Shown: positions 61,873 through 64,000 of the stretch, in pieces
How positions within the stretch are numbered: the first letter of the stretch is position 1
Layout: the number at the start of each line of letters is the position of its first letter
NCBI RefSeq assembly: GCF_000622085.1
Contig: NZ_JHWL01000004.1
Coordinates: forward strand, 1-64,000
DNA from: Butyrivibrio proteoclasticus P6B7
Lineage (GTDB): Bacteria > Bacillota > Clostridia > Lachnospirales > Lachnospiraceae
Reading direction: 5' to 3'
DNA length: 64,000 bases
The notes under the pieces: generated by a model
The model's database searches: none
Seen by the model: the letters and a program-made list of their open reading frames with translations, nothing else
Told to the model about the DNA's origin: nothing
Program-made: the position numbers and the translations under genes

Positions 61873-64000
61873 ATGAAGATTCTAAAGAAATGGCAGACTT
61901 GGATATCAATCTTCATATGTGTGGGTATTAACTGGATCGGTAAAACGGCGGTGATCCATTTTAGGCCGCCTCTTTGGCTGGATTCCATTGGTACCTGCGT
62001 AATTGCCTGCGCCCTTGGGCCAGTTCCGGGGGTAGTCTGCGGTATTATATCCAACATAGTTAATACCTGGGCAGATCCTAATGCCATATATTACATGCCT
62101 GTTTCCGTTGCTATAGGTATCGCTGTAGGACTTTTATATCCTTCTAAAAAGAGAAATCTTGCTTTCCATATCATTTCTGTTGGTGTATTTACTGGCTTTA
62201 TGGCAGCTGTTTTATCTACTCCAATTAACCTTGTTATGTACGAGGGAAATACAGGTAATGATTGGGGAGATGCCCTTATGCACATGCTTTCTGCAGATAT
62301 AAGGGTTCCTTTCATTAATACCTTCTGTGGTCAGAGCTTTATTGACGTGCCGGATAAGACGTTTTCTGTGGTTCTGGCAGTTGGAATAATGTGGTTCTTC
62401 AAAAAGATATTTGGCATTAACAAAAAGAAGCTTGGGCTGGCAGTAGCTATTCCTCTTATGGTAGCTCTTTTACCAGCATCAGACGTAGAGGCTGTGGATC
62501 TGGCGGCAGAATATGCAGGAAAGATCTATGATACAGAGGACGGTCTTGCCTCAATTGAGGTTAATGCCCTTGCCCAGACCAACGACGGTTATATCTGGGC
62601 TGGAAGTTATTCCGGATTGTACAGGTACGATGGTTACAAGTTTAGAGAGATGGATCTGGATGACAGAATCCAGAGTGTAATGAGTCTCTTTGTGGATAGC
62701 AAAGGCAATCTGTGGATCTGCACCAATGACAGCGGTGTTGCCTGCTATAATCCTGAGACGGAGGCTTTTGAAATGTATTCTACGGAGGATGGGCTTTCCT
62801 CCAATGTTATAAGGGATATTACTGAGGATAATAAGGGTAATATCTACGTTGCTTCTATTGGGGAGCTTTGCATCATTGATACAGACAGGAATATCAGGAC
62901 CTTCAAGGAAAAGAGCTTTCTTAATATCGATAAGGTATGCACCAGCGGAGAGAATGTGGCTGCACTAAGGCATGACGGCAATATTCTCATAATCAAGGAC
63001 GATTCGGTGCAGTATTATATTGGTGGTAATTATACAGCCATTGCCCCACAAATGAACGGTGATTTTGTACTTGGAAATGCTGAGAACCAGACTGGTACCC
63101 TGAGACTCAGCAATGGCGGAACCAACATTATCAACAAGTATTACACGGATAATACGATGTTCTGCAATCAGCTTATCTATTCAAAGGATTACGATGGATA
63201 CTTTATTGCAGACGAAAACGGCCTTGGATTTATTTCTAACCAGGGTGTATTTACCAACCTTACAGAGGATGGCTTTGATAGTTCAATTAACGACGTTATC
63301 ATAGATTATCAGGGCAATATCTGGTTTGCCTCCAGTAAGCAGGGAATCAAGCGCTATACCTGGAATCCTTTTGAGGACATATTCCTTCGTGCTGACCTTA
63401 AGGGAGAGGTGGTTAACAGTGTAGTCGTCCGTGATGGTCTTTTGTATGTGGCTACAGACTCTGGACTTAAGACTATTGACCTTAAGACCTACTATTCAGT
63501 GCCTATTCCTTATCCTGAGATTCTTAAGGGTGCCCGCATACGGGACGTTATCTGCGATAGCAAGGACAATCTGTGGTTCTGTACCTATGGCGAGTACGGA
63601 CTTGTAGAGCTGACCCATGACGGACAGATTGTTTACTTTAATACTGAGAGTAAAGGAGCCCTTGGAAAGAAGTTCCGGACCTGTACAGAACTTTCAGATG
63701 GAACTATTGTAGCTTCCACAGAGGCTGGTCTTAACTTTGTTAAATATGGCAGAATAGTTAAGACTCTGGGAGAAAAGAATGGAATAAACGCCACAGTCAT
63801 TAACCTGGTTGAGGATGATAATGGAAGACTCATGGCAGGTACTGACGGTGATGGAATATACATCATTGAGAACAGAGAGATCACTGGAAGAATTGGCGAG
63901 GAGGATGGCCTTAATACCCTTGTGGTAATGAAAATCGTGCCTTGTAAGGGTGGATATATCTTTGTTACCAGCAATGCTCTTTACTATTACAGTCACGGCG
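61873..64000 (+). CDS. Two-component-type beta-propeller sensor, 3' truncated by window
   Basis: Reads open to the window end, with about 709 residues visible from ATG 61873, two bases after the GGDEF-EAL stop. The N-terminal ~200 residues hold about six helices in an ECF-like fold (WLDSIGTCVIACALGPVPG). Then a string of Reg_prop propeller repeats follows (YTEDGLASIEVNALAQ-type, with GYIWAGSYSGLYRYDGY, GNLWICTNDSGVACYN), as in hybrid two-component or GGDEF receptors. The output domain lies beyond the window. Confidence 0.8.
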   Translation, partial: MKILKKWQTWISIFICVGINWIGKTAVIHFRPPLWLDSIGTCVIACALGPVPGVVCGIISNIVNTWADPNAIYYMPVSVAIGIAVGLLYPSKKRNLAFHIISVGVFTGFMAAVLSTPINLVMYEGNTGNDWGDALMHMLSADIRVPFINTFCGQSFIDVPDKTFSVVLAVGIMWFFKKIFGINKKKLGLAVAIPLMVALLPASDVEAVDLAAEYAGKIYDTEDGLASIEVNALAQTNDGYIWAGSYSGLYRYDGYKFREMDLDDRIQSVMSLFVDSKGNLWICTNDSGVACYNPETEAFEMYSTEDGLSSNVIRDITEDNKGNIYVASIGELCIIDTDRNIRTFKEKSFLNIDKVCTSGENVAALRHDGNILIIKDDSVQYYIGGNYTAIAPQMNGDFVLGNAENQTGTLRLSNGGTNIINKYYTDNTMFCNQLIYSKDYDGYFIADENGLGFISNQGVFTNLTEDGFDSSINDVIIDYQGNIWFASSKQGIKRYTWNPFEDIFLRADLKGEVVNSVVVRDGLLYVATDSGLKTIDLKTYYSVPIPYPEILKGARIRDVICDSKDNLWFCTYGEYGLVELTHDGQIVYFNTESKGALGKKFRTCTELSDGTIVASTEAGLNFVKYGRIVKTLGEKNGINATVINLVEDDNGRLMAGTDGDGIYIIENREITGRIGEEDGLNTLVVMKIVPCKGGYIFVTSNALYYYSHG

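Overview
The window reads as a low-to-moderate GC Gram-positive chromosome of the Lachnospiraceae type, probably Butyrivibrio or a close relative. This is inferred from gene content: an LL-diaminopimelate aminotransferase, a type III glutamine synthetase, an Amt transporter fused to a P-II protein, a fused shikimate dehydrogenase-shikimate kinase, a division cluster of the form mraZ-rsmH-ftsL-PBP-mraY-murD-ftsW-ftsQ-ftsZ, strong AGGAGG ribosome sites, and TTG starts on ftsZ and argS. About 53 protein genes are supported. I saw no rRNA or tRNA gene, CRISPR array or intact transposase.

Layout. 1-3049: end of a WG-repeat protein, dapL, and a convergent PRPP synthetase. 3050-15673: a nitrogen-assimilation block (amt-P-II, asnB, glnN, gltB, gltD) whose intergenic regions are full of structure: an amt leader with an attenuator and an ANTAR-like hairpin, two large related palindromes in opposite orientation before asnB and gltB, and a tandem pair of covarying hairpins before glnN. 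A REP-like palindrome closes the block. 15775-22626: a signalling island of the partner-switching (RsbW/SpoIIAB-like) type: a STAS-kinase-HATPase fusion, a MATE transporter fused to an RsbW-like ATPase, a membrane PP2C phosphatase, a free STAS protein and a PHP-domain hydrolase, beside a divergent cyclic-nucleotide-binding-fold protein.

22760-31242: accessory and housekeeping genes: a secreted repeat protein, a DUF2752 protein and a small membrane protein, a decayed HTH-regulator remnant, a chemotaxis receptor, ychF, lgt, and a DUF3990 (ADP-ribosyltransferase-like) plus HTH pair preceded by a 43-bp dyad, which looks like a toxin-antitoxin-type module. 31344-41467: the division and cell-wall cluster with a clear promoter and a five-copy MraZ operator. 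41567-42159: nrdR with two NrdR-box-like sites.

42244-47354: a complete peptide-type ABC importer operon. 47452-57268: an unknown small protein, aroE-aroK, queH, a GH27 alpha-galactosidase carrying an inserted domain, an M32 carboxypeptidase, a small membrane protein, argS, and a MATE transporter. 57405-64000: an L,D-transpeptidase, a second DUF2752 protein with a DUF4234 neighbour, and a cyclic-di-GMP signalling pair (periplasmic-sensor GGDEF-EAL protein and a beta-propeller sensor running off the window).

The most unusual items are the RNA/DNA structures of the nitrogen block and the partner-switching island with its transporter-kinase fusion. All family assignments come from reading motifs by eye. 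No database search was run.
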